Shown piece by piece: positions 16,617 to 24,360 of a DNA stretch of 26,465 nucleotides. Position numbers and translations under genes: made by a program. The first letter of the stretch is position 1; every line of letters starts with the position of its first letter. The notes beneath the pieces were generated by a model. That model was given only the letters and a program-made list of their open reading frames with translations. It was not told the origin of the DNA and did not search any database. Origin of the DNA: an uncultured Selenomonadaceae bacterium (GTDB lineage Bacteria; Bacillota; Negativicutes; Selenomonadales; Selenomonadaceae); NCBI GenBank assembly GCA_945637225.1, contig CALZDE010000004.1:1-26465 (forward strand). The letters are read 5' to 3'.

Positions 16617-17765
16617 ATGGACACAGAGGATAAGGATAAAAGGGAAGTACCAGCTGAAATAGATGGCACACCGGCTGTGGCCAGATTTGTCAGGGTAGCA
16701 GCAGGTGCCTTGGCTGTTTTAGTCCTTTTAGTTGGTGGCTTCATATTTTTTAGACTGCATAGTGATTCCCATGAGGAAATCCCGCAACAGGCTTTGGAAG
16801 ACAGAATCGGTATTGTGGACATGCAGAAGGTGTTAAAAAAGCATAGGGAATATGCTCATTTGCAGAGACTAGAGCAGGAAGTCAAGACTTTGGAAGCCGA
16901 GATTTCTGTAGAGCATATGAATATGGAATTTACACCGCCGGAGCCAGATAAAAAAGCATTTGAGGAAGCTGCCCAGCAGGAAAAGAAGCTGGATATGGTA
17001 ATGGAATTTTCCAAAAGGCTGGATGCTTTGAATCAAAAGGAAGCTGAACTGCGCAAGGAATTAGAGCCAAGATTTTCAGAAGAAATTAAGGCCGTTGAGA
17101 AAACTTATCTCAATGAAATACTTAATATTCGTTTAAAACTTGATAATGCTAGAGAAATGAGACTTACTGAGGAGGACGTAAATCTTATGCTATCTCGTCT
17201 TGAGGAGCTGCAAAAGGCCCGCGGTGATGAGGTAATGAAGAAAAAGGCTTCTCAGGAGGAATATGTTCAGAGCATTATTGGAGCAGAAAGAGCTGCATTG
17301 AGGTCAGAGGTTGATAAATACAATGCAGATAAGGAAGCTCAGACAAGAGCAGAGAATCTCCGCAGAGAGACTGAAGCTCAGCAGAGGAATGCTGCTGCTA
17401 TGGAGCAGGCTTCGGCAGTACCTATGGCTAATAGCATACGTATTGCCAAGCAGAAAGCGGTTTTAGCTGCTAAGAAACAGGAAATTCGCGTTTTAGAGAA
17501 ACACATTTTAAAGGATATAGCTGGACTGGCTTCCAAGCTGGCTATTATGAATAAGCTGACATTGATAGTATCTTCTACCGAGGTAAATATTCAGGGAGAA
17601 AACTATCAGGAATTTGGCTTAGGCAAATGGCAGCCTGTGCGCACACCAGTTATAGGCATAAATACAATAGACCTGACAGAGGCTTTAATGAAGGAGCTGG
17701 AGGATAGTCCAGAAAATCAGCAGGATAGCACTGAAGGGCAAGGAAAAGAGGAAAATCAAGAATGA
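16617..17765 (+). CDS. Membrane-anchored, enlarged Skp-like coiled-coil protein
   Basis: A 382-aa protein, more than twice Skp length. Residues 1-25 are charged and probably cytoplasmic, and 26-45 form one membrane helix (RVAAGALAVLVLLVGGFIFF). Residues 63-96 resemble the Skp N-terminus (RIGIVDMQKVLKKH). About 97-300 is a long coiled coil rich in Glu, Lys, Gln and Ala. Residues 315-360 resemble the Skp C-terminal strands (LTLIVSSTEVNIQGENY, then INTIDLTEALMKEL). The last 20 residues are low-complexity Glu/Gln. It reads as a Skp fold split by an extra coiled coil and tethered to the inner membrane. AAGGAG lies 5 bases before ATG. The 3' end overlaps the next gene by 4 bases. The Skp relationship is by pattern only. 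Confidence 0.7.
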   Translation: MDTEDKDKREVPAEIDGTPAVARFVRVAAGALAVLVLLVGGFIFFRLHSDSHEEIPQQALEDRIGIVDMQKVLKKHREYAHLQRLEQEVKTLEAEISVEHMNMEFTPPEPDKKAFEEAAQQEKKLDMVMEFSKRLDALNQKEAELRKELEPRFSEEIKAVEKTYLNEILNIRLKLDNAREMRLTEEDVNLMLSRLEELQKARGDEVMKKKASQEEYVQSIIGAERAALRSEVDKYNADKEAQTRAENLRRETEAQQRNAAAMEQASAVPMANSIRIAKQKAVLAAKKQEIRVLEKHILKDIAGLASKLAIMNKLTLIVSSTEVNIQGENYQEFGLGKWQPVRTPVIGINTIDLTEALMKELEDSPENQQDSTEGQGKEENQE

Positions 17766-18205
17766 AATTAAGCAAAAAAGCACTGGCAGGTATGCTGTCT
17801 GCACTCACTATTGCGGTTATGACAGCAGGCTGTGGTGAGGTTAATATTGGTTACATAGATGAGACACGTCTTAATGAGGAGTGCCCACAGATTAAGGCAT
17901 CAACTGAGGAATGGCAGAAGAAGCTGGAGGAGCTTCAGAACACCACTATGCAGCAGTTGAATGATGCAGCTGCTAAGGGTGCAACTCAGGAAGAAATCGG
18001 CAAGATTCAGCAGGAAGCACAGATGAAGGCTGCTGCTATGAATAACGACTTCCAGTCTCAGACCCGTACCAAGGTTGATATAGCTATTGATGAAGTAGCT
18101 AAGGCAAAGAAGATTGATACTGTTGTAAAGAGTTCCAAGGACAATAAGACTGTAGTAAGTGGCGGTACTGACATTACCGATGACGTAATTCAGAAATTAC
18201 AGTAA
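17762..18205 (+). CDS. OmpH/Skp-like lipoprotein
   Basis: A 147-aa Skp-like protein with a lipoprotein signal: hydrophobic 9-20, then TAGC with Cys24 as the lipidated residue. The mature part starts EVNIGYIDETRLNEECPQIK, in the place of the Skp first strand. It continues through a Gln/Ala/Lys-rich helical hairpin (34-115) and ends IDTVVKSSKDNKTVVSGGTDITDDVIQKL, very close to the end of the first OmpH in this operon. It is coupled to the preceding gene by an ATGA overlap. Without knowledge of the local lipoprotein sorting rule, inner or outer membrane anchoring cannot be decided. It lies 30 bases before lpxD. Confidence 0.82.
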   Translation: MKLSKKALAGMLSALTIAVMTAGCGEVNIGYIDETRLNEECPQIKASTEEWQKKLEELQNTTMQQLNDAAAKGATQEEIGKIQQEAQMKAAAMNNDFQSQTRTKVDIAIDEVAKAKKIDTVVKSSKDNKTVVSGGTDITDDVIQKLQ

Positions 18206-18235
18206 TAAAAAGGGCTAGAGGAAGGGGTAAATACC

Positions 18236-19264
18236 ATGACCAAGACACTGAAGGAAATAGCTGAGCTGGTAGGTGGCAAATTACAGGGCGATGGGAATGT
18301 TAAAATCAGCGGTGTAAACAATATTGAAGGCGCAGCTGAGGGAGATATGACCTTTGCCGATGAAAAGCATTTAGAGGAAGCTATGCAGTGTAAGGCATCT
18401 GCAGTGCTTTTGTCTGCCAAGACTGATGGCTCTGAGTTTCCTATGCCGGTAATCTACGTAGAAAATACCAGAGCTACCTTTGCTATTCTGCTGAATCTGT
18501 TTGTACCAGCCATTCAGCATGAAAAGGGTGTCAGCAGTGAGGCTCATATCGGCAAGGATGTTACCATCGGCAAGAATGTTACTATACTGGGATTTGCTTA
18601 TGTAGACGACCATGCAGTAATTGGTGATGGTGTAACCATTTATCCTCATACCTATGTGGGACAGTATGCAGTAATTGGTGATGGCTCTACCCTTTATTCG
18701 AGTGTAACTGTTCGTGAGCACTGCAAGGTAGGCAAGCGCTGTATCATTCACAGCTCTGCTGTTGTAGGCTCTGACGGTTTCGGCTTTACCACTAAGGACG
18801 GCGTTCATACCAAGGTTCCACAGGTGGGCAACGTAATCTTAGAGGACGATGTAGAAATTGGTGCTCATGTTGGTCTTGACAGAGCAACTATCGGTTCTAC
18901 CATTATTGGCAAGGGCACTAAGATAGATAATCTCGTTCATATCGGTCATAACTGTCATATCGGTGAGGGCAATATCATCGTAGCACAGACTGGTATTTCC
19001 GGTTCTACTAATACCGGCAAGAACGTTACCTTTGGCGGTCAGACTGGTACCGTAGGTCATATAGATATTGGCGGTAATTCCGTATTTGCAGCAAGAAGCG
19101 GTATTATCGGCAATACTCCAGAGGGCGCATTCTATGCAGGCTTCCCAGCACGTCCACATCAGGAATGGCTGAGAGCTGAGGCTCACATGAAGAAACTGCC
19201 TGAGCTTACCAAGCGTATTAAGGCTCTGGAAAAGAAAATCAAGGAATTAGAGAAAAATAATTAA
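18236..19264 (+). CDS. lpxD: LpxD, UDP-3-O-acyl-glucosamine N-acyltransferase
   Basis: Third step of lipid A synthesis: transfers a hydroxyacyl chain from acyl-ACP to the amine of UDP-3-O-acylglucosamine. Residues 1-95 form the N-terminal uridine-binding domain (TLKEIAELVGGKLQGDG), 100-295 a left-handed beta-helix of hexapeptide repeats (IGKDVTIGKNVTILG, VIGDGVTIYPHTYVG). The likely catalytic His238 is in HIGHNCHIG and a second conserved His275 in VGHIDIG. Residues 310-342 form a C-terminal helix rich in Lys and Glu. The 342-aa length is normal. It is the last gene of the ompH operon. The lipid A genes that usually follow in Negativicutes (lpxC, fabZ, lpxA) are not here; an ECF transporter follows instead. 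Confidence 0.96.
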   Translation: MTKTLKEIAELVGGKLQGDGNVKISGVNNIEGAAEGDMTFADEKHLEEAMQCKASAVLLSAKTDGSEFPMPVIYVENTRATFAILLNLFVPAIQHEKGVSSEAHIGKDVTIGKNVTILGFAYVDDHAVIGDGVTIYPHTYVGQYAVIGDGSTLYSSVTVREHCKVGKRCIIHSSAVVGSDGFGFTTKDGVHTKVPQVGNVILEDDVEIGAHVGLDRATIGSTIIGKGTKIDNLVHIGHNCHIGEGNIIVAQTGISGSTNTGKNVTFGGQTGTVGHIDIGGNSVFAARSGIIGNTPEGAFYAGFPARPHQEWLRAEAHMKKLPELTKRIKALEKKIKELEKNN

Positions 19265-19293
19265 AGCCAACATGGGCTTCGTTAAATAAGTGG

Positions 19294-19330
19294 TACCGCT
19301 GTGGCATAGCTATGGCGGTATTCATATTTT
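19294..19330 (+). terminator. Weak terminator-like hairpin after lpxD
   Basis: TACCGC (19294-19299) pairs with GCGGTA (19315-19320) around an inner palindrome CATAGCTATG (19305-19314), followed by TTCATATTTT. The tail is interrupted, so termination would be partial. The hairpin covers the ATG at 19312, another reason to reject that as a start. Confidence 0.45.
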
Positions 19331-19347
19331 GTGGAGGAAAAAGAAAA

Positions 19348-20178
19348 TTGGATTTCATCAGATGTGAAAATATGTCACATATTTATAATTCGGGACAGGA
19401 AAATCAGCATGAGGCATTAAAAAATATTAATCTTACCATAAAGTCTGGTGAATTTCTGACAATTCTCGGCACGAATGGCTCAGGAAAATCAACCTTGGCG
19501 AAGCATTTTAACGCTCTTTTACTGCCGTCAGAGGGAAAATGCCTGGTAGATGGCATGGATACTGCTAATGTGGATGACACATGGAATATACGTCAGAAGA
19601 TTGGCATGGTATTTCAGAATCCAGATAATCAGATTATTGCCGCCATCGTAGAGGATGATGTAGCTTTTGGGCCAGAAAATATAGGTATGCAGCCAGCTGT
19701 TATCAAGGAGCAGGTATATACAGCACTGAAGGCGGTAAATATGAAGAAGTTCCGCAAGTTTTCTCCTAGCAGGCTAAGTGGTGGACAAAAGCAGAGAATA
19801 GCTATTGCAGGGGCATTGGCGATGAATACCAAGTGCCTTGTCTTGGATGAGCCTACTGCCATGCTTGACCCACAGGGGCGTTTAGAGGTGATGAATACCG
19901 TCAAGGAGCTTAATCATCAGCAGGGGATTACAGTAGTAAATATAACGCATTTCATGGATGAAGCGGCTCTTTCAGATAGGGTAATTGTCATGGAGAAGGG
20001 AAAAATCATCAAGGAAGGAACTCCAAGAGAAATATTTGCTGATGTGAAGGGCATGAAAAAGCTGGGGCTTGATGTGCCAGTAGCGGCAGAAATTGCCTAT
20101 CGTTTGAGGGATAAGGGCGTAAAACTGCCAAAGGATATAATGACTACGGAGGATTTGGTGAAGGCACTATGTCAATAA
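19348..20178 (+). CDS. ecfA1: ECF transporter ATPase EcfA1
   Basis: First of the two ATPases of an energy-coupling factor (ECF) vitamin/cofactor transporter. The start is TTG 19348, with GGAGG (19333-19337) 10 bases upstream, giving MDFIRCENMSHIYN, the usual ECF ATPase opening; ATG 19312 has no site and lies in a hairpin. Of 276 residues, Walker A is GTNGSGKST (41-49), the Q-loop is VFQNPDNQI (the ECF-type NPDNQ), the signature LSGGQKQR and Walker B CLVLDEPTAMLDP. The C-terminus has the usual ECF extension. It overlaps ecfA2 by 10 bases. No substrate-binding S gene is adjacent, so this is a shared (group II) module whose substrates are set elsewhere. Confidence 0.94.
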   Translation: MDFIRCENMSHIYNSGQENQHEALKNINLTIKSGEFLTILGTNGSGKSTLAKHFNALLLPSEGKCLVDGMDTANVDDTWNIRQKIGMVFQNPDNQIIAAIVEDDVAFGPENIGMQPAVIKEQVYTALKAVNMKKFRKFSPSRLSGGQKQRIAIAGALAMNTKCLVLDEPTAMLDPQGRLEVMNTVKELNHQQGITVVNITHFMDEAALSDRVIVMEKGKIIKEGTPREIFADVKGMKKLGLDVPVAAEIAYRLRDKGVKLPKDIMTTEDLVKALCQ

Positions 20179-21041
20179 TTTTGCAGGATGTAACATATAC
20201 ATATATGCCGGGGACACCCTTTGAGCGTACCGCTATTGAAAATGTCAGCATTGAAATACCATCAGGTAAAATAACAGCTATTGCAGGGCATACAGGTTCA
20301 GGAAAATCAACATTGATTCAGCATTTGAGCGGACTTTTAAAGCCTTCAAATGGCAAAGTATTAGTAGACGATGTGGATATTAATATAAAGAATAATAACG
20401 AATCAAAAATGGCTCGCCGTCAGGTAGGAATGGTCTTTCAGTATCCAGAACAGCAGTTATTTGAAGAAACAGTAGAGGCAGATATAGCTTTTGGGCCTAG
20501 GAATTTGGGACTCACAGAGGAAGAGATTTCCGTAAGGGTAAAGGAAGCTATGGAATTTGTTAATCTCGATTATGATACCTATGCCAAGCGTTCACCTTTT
20601 CAGCTGAGTGGCGGTCAGATGAGACGTGTGGCTATTGCGGGAATTATTGCCATGCACCCTAAATACCTTGTGCTCGATGAGCCAGTGGCAGGTCTTGACC
20701 CTAGAAGCAAGGAGGAGCTTTTAAAGCGCATAAGGAAGCTTCACGAAAAACAGGGCATTACCATAGTGTTTATTTCACATAATATGGAAGATATAGCCAA
20801 TATGGCAGATAAGGTAATTATCATGAATCAGGGCAAAATCCTTTTGGAAGGAAGCCCGAAGGAAGTTTTTGATATGTCACAGGCGGATGATATCCTGTTA
20901 GCAGGATTATTGCCACCTAAGACCGCAATTATACTGGATGAGCTGAACAGGGGCGGTTTGAAGGTAGATACCTCAGCATATACTGTTGAAAAAGGTGTAG
21001 AACTGATTTATCAGGCATTAAAGGAGGCAGGCAAATGCTAG
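20169..21041 (+). CDS. ecfA2: ECF transporter ATPase EcfA2
   Basis: Second ATPase of the ECF module, 290 aa; pairs with EcfA1 and binds EcfT. Walker A is GHTGSGKST (40-48), the Q-loop VFQYPEQQLFEETV (the A2-type YPEQQ), the signature LSGGQMRR and Walker B YLVLDEPVAGLDP. The Q-loop difference from the preceding gene distinguishes the A1 and A2 types. It overlaps ecfA1 by 10 bases and ecfT by 7, so all three are co-translated. Confidence 0.94.
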   Translation: MSIILQDVTYTYMPGTPFERTAIENVSIEIPSGKITAIAGHTGSGKSTLIQHLSGLLKPSNGKVLVDDVDINIKNNNESKMARRQVGMVFQYPEQQLFEETVEADIAFGPRNLGLTEEEISVRVKEAMEFVNLDYDTYAKRSPFQLSGGQMRRVAIAGIIAMHPKYLVLDEPVAGLDPRSKEELLKRIRKLHEKQGITIVFISHNMEDIANMADKVIIMNQGKILLEGSPKEVFDMSQADDILLAGLLPPKTAIILDELNRGGLKVDTSAYTVEKGVELIYQALKEAGKC

Positions 21042-21838
21042 GAGATATTACCTTAGGTCAGTACTTTCCGGGAAAATCCATTTTGCATTACATGGACCCA
21101 AGGGTAAAGCTGGTACTGCTTTTCATTTATATAATAGCCTTATTTGTCTTTGATACTTACGGCTGTTATGCTGTAGCAACTGTTTTTACTGTGGCTTTGG
21201 TACTGCTTTCCAAAATTCCTGCTGGCATGGTTATCCGCTCATTAAAGCCAATCATGTGGCTGGTAATTATCAGCTTTATCATGCACATTTTCAGTCATGA
21301 TGGTGAAGTTATTTTTCAGTTGGGAGCATTCAAGGCAACTGTGGAAGGTATAATAAAGGGCTTTCTCATTTCACTTCGCCTGCTCCTTCTTATAATAGTT
21401 TCCTCTTTGCTGATGTTTACGACGTCACCTTTACTTCTGACGGATGCTCTGGAGGATTTATTAAAGCCTTTGAAAAAAATAGGTTTCCCGGCTCATGAAT
21501 TAGCCATGATGATGACTATTGCCATGCGTTTTATTCCTACACTTTTGGAAGAAACAGACAAAATAATGAAGGCACAGCAGGCAAGAGGCGTGGATTTTGA
21601 GAGTGGTAATTTCATAAATCGTGCCAAGCAAATGGTGCCTATTCTCGTACCGCTGTTTATATCTGCCTTCAGACGTGCCGATGAACTGGCGATGGCTATG
21701 GAAGCAAGGTGCTATCATGGCGGTGAGGGCAGAACTAGAATGAAGAAACTGCTGGTAGGAAAATTAGATTATATTTGTATTACATGGTTTATCTTTGTAA
21801 TAGGAGCACTTGCTGGCTTAAAGATAATGGAGATTTAA
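21035..21838 (+). CDS. ecfT: ECF transporter transmembrane subunit EcfT
   Basis: Membrane scaffold of the ECF transporter (267 aa). It has several hydrophobic segments (about 27-65, 70-85, 100-125, 245-265). The conserved cytoplasmic coupling helices include MRFIPTLLEETDKIMKAQQA followed by RG, and AFRRADELAMAMEARCY, which carry the small Ala-Arg-Gly type motifs contacting the two ATPases. It starts inside the ecfA2 stop region and ends exactly at the truA start codon. Confidence 0.94.
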   Translation: MLGDITLGQYFPGKSILHYMDPRVKLVLLFIYIIALFVFDTYGCYAVATVFTVALVLLSKIPAGMVIRSLKPIMWLVIISFIMHIFSHDGEVIFQLGAFKATVEGIIKGFLISLRLLLLIIVSSLLMFTTSPLLLTDALEDLLKPLKKIGFPAHELAMMMTIAMRFIPTLLEETDKIMKAQQARGVDFESGNFINRAKQMVPILVPLFISAFRRADELAMAMEARCYHGGEGRTRMKKLLVGKLDYICITWFIFVIGALAGLKIMEI

Positions 21839-22663
21839 ATGCGACAGGAACATAAAGCTGAAATGAAGGCGCGCAAGAGGAATGTACGGCTTCTTGTTGC
21901 CTATGACGGTACGAATTATCATGGCTTTCAGTATCAGAATCCCCCAGTTATTGCGGTGCAGAATGTCTTAGAGGAAGTTTTAGAAAAGATTTTTGGCGAT
22001 AAAATAGAGATGGCGGCTTCGGGCAGAACAGATGCAGGAGTGCATGCTCTGGGGCAGGTAGTAAATTTCTTCACAGATGGTACAATTCCACTGGAAAGAG
22101 TACCTATGGCGGCAAACAGTCTTTTACCATCAGATATTACTATTTTGGAAGCACAGGAAGCAGACAGGGATTTTAGCGCAAGGCACAGTGCCCAAAGCAA
22201 GAGCTATATCTATAAAATTCTCAATGCACCAAGACCAGACCCTTTTTTGCGTAATTCAGCATGGCATATCAAGAAAGAATTGGATATAGCATCCATGGAA
22301 AAGTGCCTGAAAATGCTGGAAGGAAAGCATGATTTTTCTGCCTTTAGAGCAACAGGCGGTCCCGATGTCAGTCCGGTAAGAAATATTTTTAGTGCCAAGC
22401 TAAAGATATCAGACAGAGAAAAACTCCCTTATGAAAATGGCTACTGGAATAATACTGATAATGGAAAAATAATTGAAATGCGTTTTTTTGCAGATGGATT
22501 TCTCTATCATCAGGTGAGAAATATGGTCGGTACCTTAGCTAATGTAGGCATGGGACGTACCAGCGCAGAAAAATTCAAGGAAATATTTGAAGGACTTGAC
22601 CGCACAAAGGCAGGAGCAACTGCACCAGCTCAGGGATTATACTTAGAAAAAGTTAATTATTAA
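21839..22663 (+). CDS. truA: TruA, tRNA pseudouridine(38-40) synthase
   Basis: Isomerises uridines 38-40 in the tRNA anticodon arm. The catalytic Asp65 is in SGRTDAGVHA, after the opening strand VRLLVAYDGTNYHGFQYQ. Other conserved blocks are ARHSAQSKSYIYKI, KHDFSAFRATGG, FFADGFLYHQVRNMVGTL and the end GATAPAQGLYLEKVNY. The 274-aa length is close to normal with a short basic N-terminal extension (KAEMKARKRN); ATG 21863 would be an alternative start. The first ATG abuts the ecfT stop and has GGAG 6-7 bases upstream. ecfA1A2T-truA is a conserved Firmicutes order, but the ribosomal genes rplM-rpsI that often follow are absent here. Confidence 0.95.
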   Translation: MRQEHKAEMKARKRNVRLLVAYDGTNYHGFQYQNPPVIAVQNVLEEVLEKIFGDKIEMAASGRTDAGVHALGQVVNFFTDGTIPLERVPMAANSLLPSDITILEAQEADRDFSARHSAQSKSYIYKILNAPRPDPFLRNSAWHIKKELDIASMEKCLKMLEGKHDFSAFRATGGPDVSPVRNIFSAKLKISDREKLPYENGYWNNTDNGKIIEMRFFADGFLYHQVRNMVGTLANVGMGRTSAEKFKEIFEGLDRTKAGATAPAQGLYLEKVNY

Positions 22664-22669
22664 ATAAAA

Positions 22670-22710
22670 AACCTGTCATCTGTTATTATACAAATGGCAG
22701 GTTGATTTTT
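22670..22710. terminator. Bidirectional terminator between truA and the convergent gene
   Basis: AACCTGTCAT (22670-22679) pairs with ATGGCAGGTT (22694-22703), 10 bp with one G-U. A T-run follows on the + strand (22706-22710) and, from the A-run at 22665-22671, also on the minus strand. It serves both convergent genes. Confidence 0.85.
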
Positions 22711-22711
22711 C

Positions 22712-23020
22712 TTAAATTGTCTCGTCCTTAAAGGTTTCAACATCCGCATAACCAAGATGGATATTATTACTACCCATGCCAGGATAACCGCTTACCTTTA
22801 ACAGTCTGGTATGAAGCCAGCCGTTTCTTTCATCAGCAGCTTCTTTTTCCATGTCGATATAAGCCTTGATAGGTACAAGCTTAGGTGCGCCTATTTCAGC
22901 AAAATCTTTCTCAATTATATCCTCAATATATTTTAACATTTCTGCTTCAGTGGCGAATTTTTGTGCACGCTCCATGGATTTTTCATAATTACCACGCATA
23001 TCTGGTCTATAAATTACCAT
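22712..23020 (-). CDS. Small uncharacterised protein
   Basis: A 102-aa protein of no family I recognise. It is mixed alpha/beta, with acidic helices at 15-45 (MERAQKFATEAEMLKYIEDI) followed by a strand segment (KLVPIKAYIDM) and a Gly/His/Tyr-containing end (NGWLHTRLLKVSGYPG, NIHLGYADVETF). There is no signal peptide or membrane helix, so it is probably cytoplasmic. Support for it being real: a perfect AGGAGG (complement of 23027-23032) 6 bases before ATG, a near-consensus promoter upstream on the same strand, and the terminator exactly at its end. It is the only minus-strand gene in the window. Confidence 0.78.
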   Translation of the reverse strand: MVIYRPDMRGNYEKSMERAQKFATEAEMLKYIEDIIEKDFAEIGAPKLVPIKAYIDMEKEAADERNGWLHTRLLKVSGYPGMGSNNIHLGYADVETFKDETI

Positions 23021-23115
23021 TTGAATTTCCTCCTGTTTAGTTTTTAATGAAAAGTGACGATAAAAAATATGGAGATAGTCTCTATATCATTGTAAATAAG
23101 TACAAGCTAAACATT

Positions 23116-23144
23116 AATATATATTATTTTTTATTTCTTGTCAA
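23116..23144 (-). promoter_or_regulatory. Promoter of the minus-strand small gene
   Basis: On the minus strand TTGACA (complement of 23139-23144), 17 bases, TATATT (complement of 23116-23121). The leader of about 85 bases to ATG 23020 contains a short dyad ATAG-AGA-CTAT. The -35 is a perfect consensus. Confidence 0.75.
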
Positions 23145-23200
23145 GTTTTACTTTATGTTAAATTTTTTTGTCTTTATACTACAAATATAATATTAGGGTA

Positions 23201-23229
23201 TTCACTTTATACAAAATTTATGGTATTAT
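23201..23229 (+). promoter_or_regulatory. Probable promoter of the exonuclease gene
   Basis: TTCACT (23201-23206), 17 bases, TATTAT (23224-23229), 80 bases before the gene. The whole divergent gap 23033-23309 is very A/T-rich and holds only this promoter and the minus-strand one. Confidence 0.5.
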
Positions 23230-23309
23230 ATTATATGTGATTAAAAGGGTAAATTTTTCGTAAGATAGATAATGTATAGGCAAAGACTTGTTGAAGGAAG
23301 TGAAGATGG

Positions 23310-24257
23310 ATGAACATAATATGCCTGGATACAGAATTTACTGGAACAGTAGGTCATAATGAAATTCTGGAATTGTCTATTTATGACGGAACAGGGAAAG
23401 AAACATTTCATCATTTGTATAAGCCGGAATACTGTCGTAGCTGGGCCTGTACTGAGAAAATTCATGGCATTACACCTGAGATGGTAGAGAATGAACCACA
23501 TTTTAGTGAACATATACCTGAGCTGCAAAAGCTCTTTGATACGGCAGACCTGTTAGTAGGATTTGCTATTGAGAACGATGTAAAAATGCTTTCTCGTGCT
23601 GGTATTAAAAGGCTAGAGGAAGAACGGTGTCTCGATGTGCGCCATCTGTATTGGGCATGCAGGGGAGAAGCAGAGGGGGTTGACCTTTTTGCTATACCAA
23701 ATCTTGTAACGTGTGCAGGAGCTTGCGGTTTTGACTGGGAATCTGCCAAGGCTCATTCTGCTTCTGCTGATGCAATGGCAACCTTATTGACTTATAACGT
23801 ACTTCTGAAGGAATTTGCTGATAAATTCAGCGTTAACTTTAATGGTGCATTTCTTGATGATGACCATGTGAAGAAACTTATCAGGAAATTGAGGAAAAGA
23901 GTCGATGAGGCCATTTACAGGAGAGATAAGGAGCTGGCAGAAGGCTACATTTATCTCTTTGAGCAGGGTGGATTATACAATATGGTGGTCAGACATCAGG
24001 AATTTTCCAAAGAGACTATATTAAAAAAAGAATTCAAAGGACAGAAATTGATAGGTACAATTCAGGTAGCCGACAGATGGCAGGCCTGCTATGATATAGT
24101 TAAGAAATTTCAGCGTCGCTGGGTAAAGGGAGTGAAGCTTTCATCCCATTGGAAGCTAAAGGAAAAAGAGGTAGAGTATTTCAAGAACTATACCAATGAG
24201 TACCGTGGGGACAGCAAGCTTTATAAGCATATGCTGGAATATGGAAAGATATGGTGA
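23310..24257 (+). CDS. DEDDh 3'-5' exonuclease (DnaQ/RNase T type) with an unknown C-terminal domain
   Basis: Exonuclease of the DnaQ-like superfamily. All five DEDDh residues are present: Asp7 and Glu9 in CLDTEFTG, Asp90 in GFAIENDVKML, and His149 and Asp154 in AHSASADAMAT. The exonuclease domain covers 1-165. Residues 170-315 form a basic, mostly helical extension (VKKLIRKLRKRVDEAIYRR, FQRRWVKGVKLSSHWKLKEKE) that I do not recognise and that could bind nucleic acid. The protein is not a DNA polymerase III epsilon chain by context: it stands alone beside small RNA genes, so RNA processing or turnover is possible. The start ATG has GGAAGTGAAG nearby. No clear terminator follows it. Confidence 0.85.
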   Translation: MNIICLDTEFTGTVGHNEILELSIYDGTGKETFHHLYKPEYCRSWACTEKIHGITPEMVENEPHFSEHIPELQKLFDTADLLVGFAIENDVKMLSRAGIKRLEEERCLDVRHLYWACRGEAEGVDLFAIPNLVTCAGACGFDWESAKAHSASADAMATLLTYNVLLKEFADKFSVNFNGAFLDDDHVKKLIRKLRKRVDEAIYRRDKELAEGYIYLFEQGGLYNMVVRHQEFSKETILKKEFKGQKLIGTIQVADRWQACYDIVKKFQRRWVKGVKLSSHWKLKEKEVEYFKNYTNEYRGDSKLYKHMLEYGKIW

Positions 24258-24326
24258 TGTCATCAGGCTATAGCTCCTGTATGAATTGTCAGAACATTTC
24301 ACTCATTAGGACTAATTTATTACCTA

Positions 24327-24354
24327 TTGACATTACAAAAAAAAAGTATATAAT
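24327..24354 (+). promoter_or_regulatory. Promoter of the structured RNA
   Basis: TTGACA (24327-24332), 16 bases containing nine A in a row, TATAAT (24349-24354). Both hexamers are consensus. Expected start near 24361. Nothing else is seen between 24258 and here. Confidence 0.82.
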
Positions 24355-24360
24355 AGAAGC

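Noticed and set aside
18371..19186. Two long minus-strand frames inside lpxD
   Set aside because: They are shadows of the hexapeptide-repeat codons of lpxD, lack ribosome sites and overlap a conserved gene fully.
19312..19347. Twelve extra N-terminal residues on EcfA1 from ATG 19312
   Set aside because: That ATG lies in a hairpin without a ribosome site; TTG 19348 has GGAGG 10 bases upstream and gives the normal family start.
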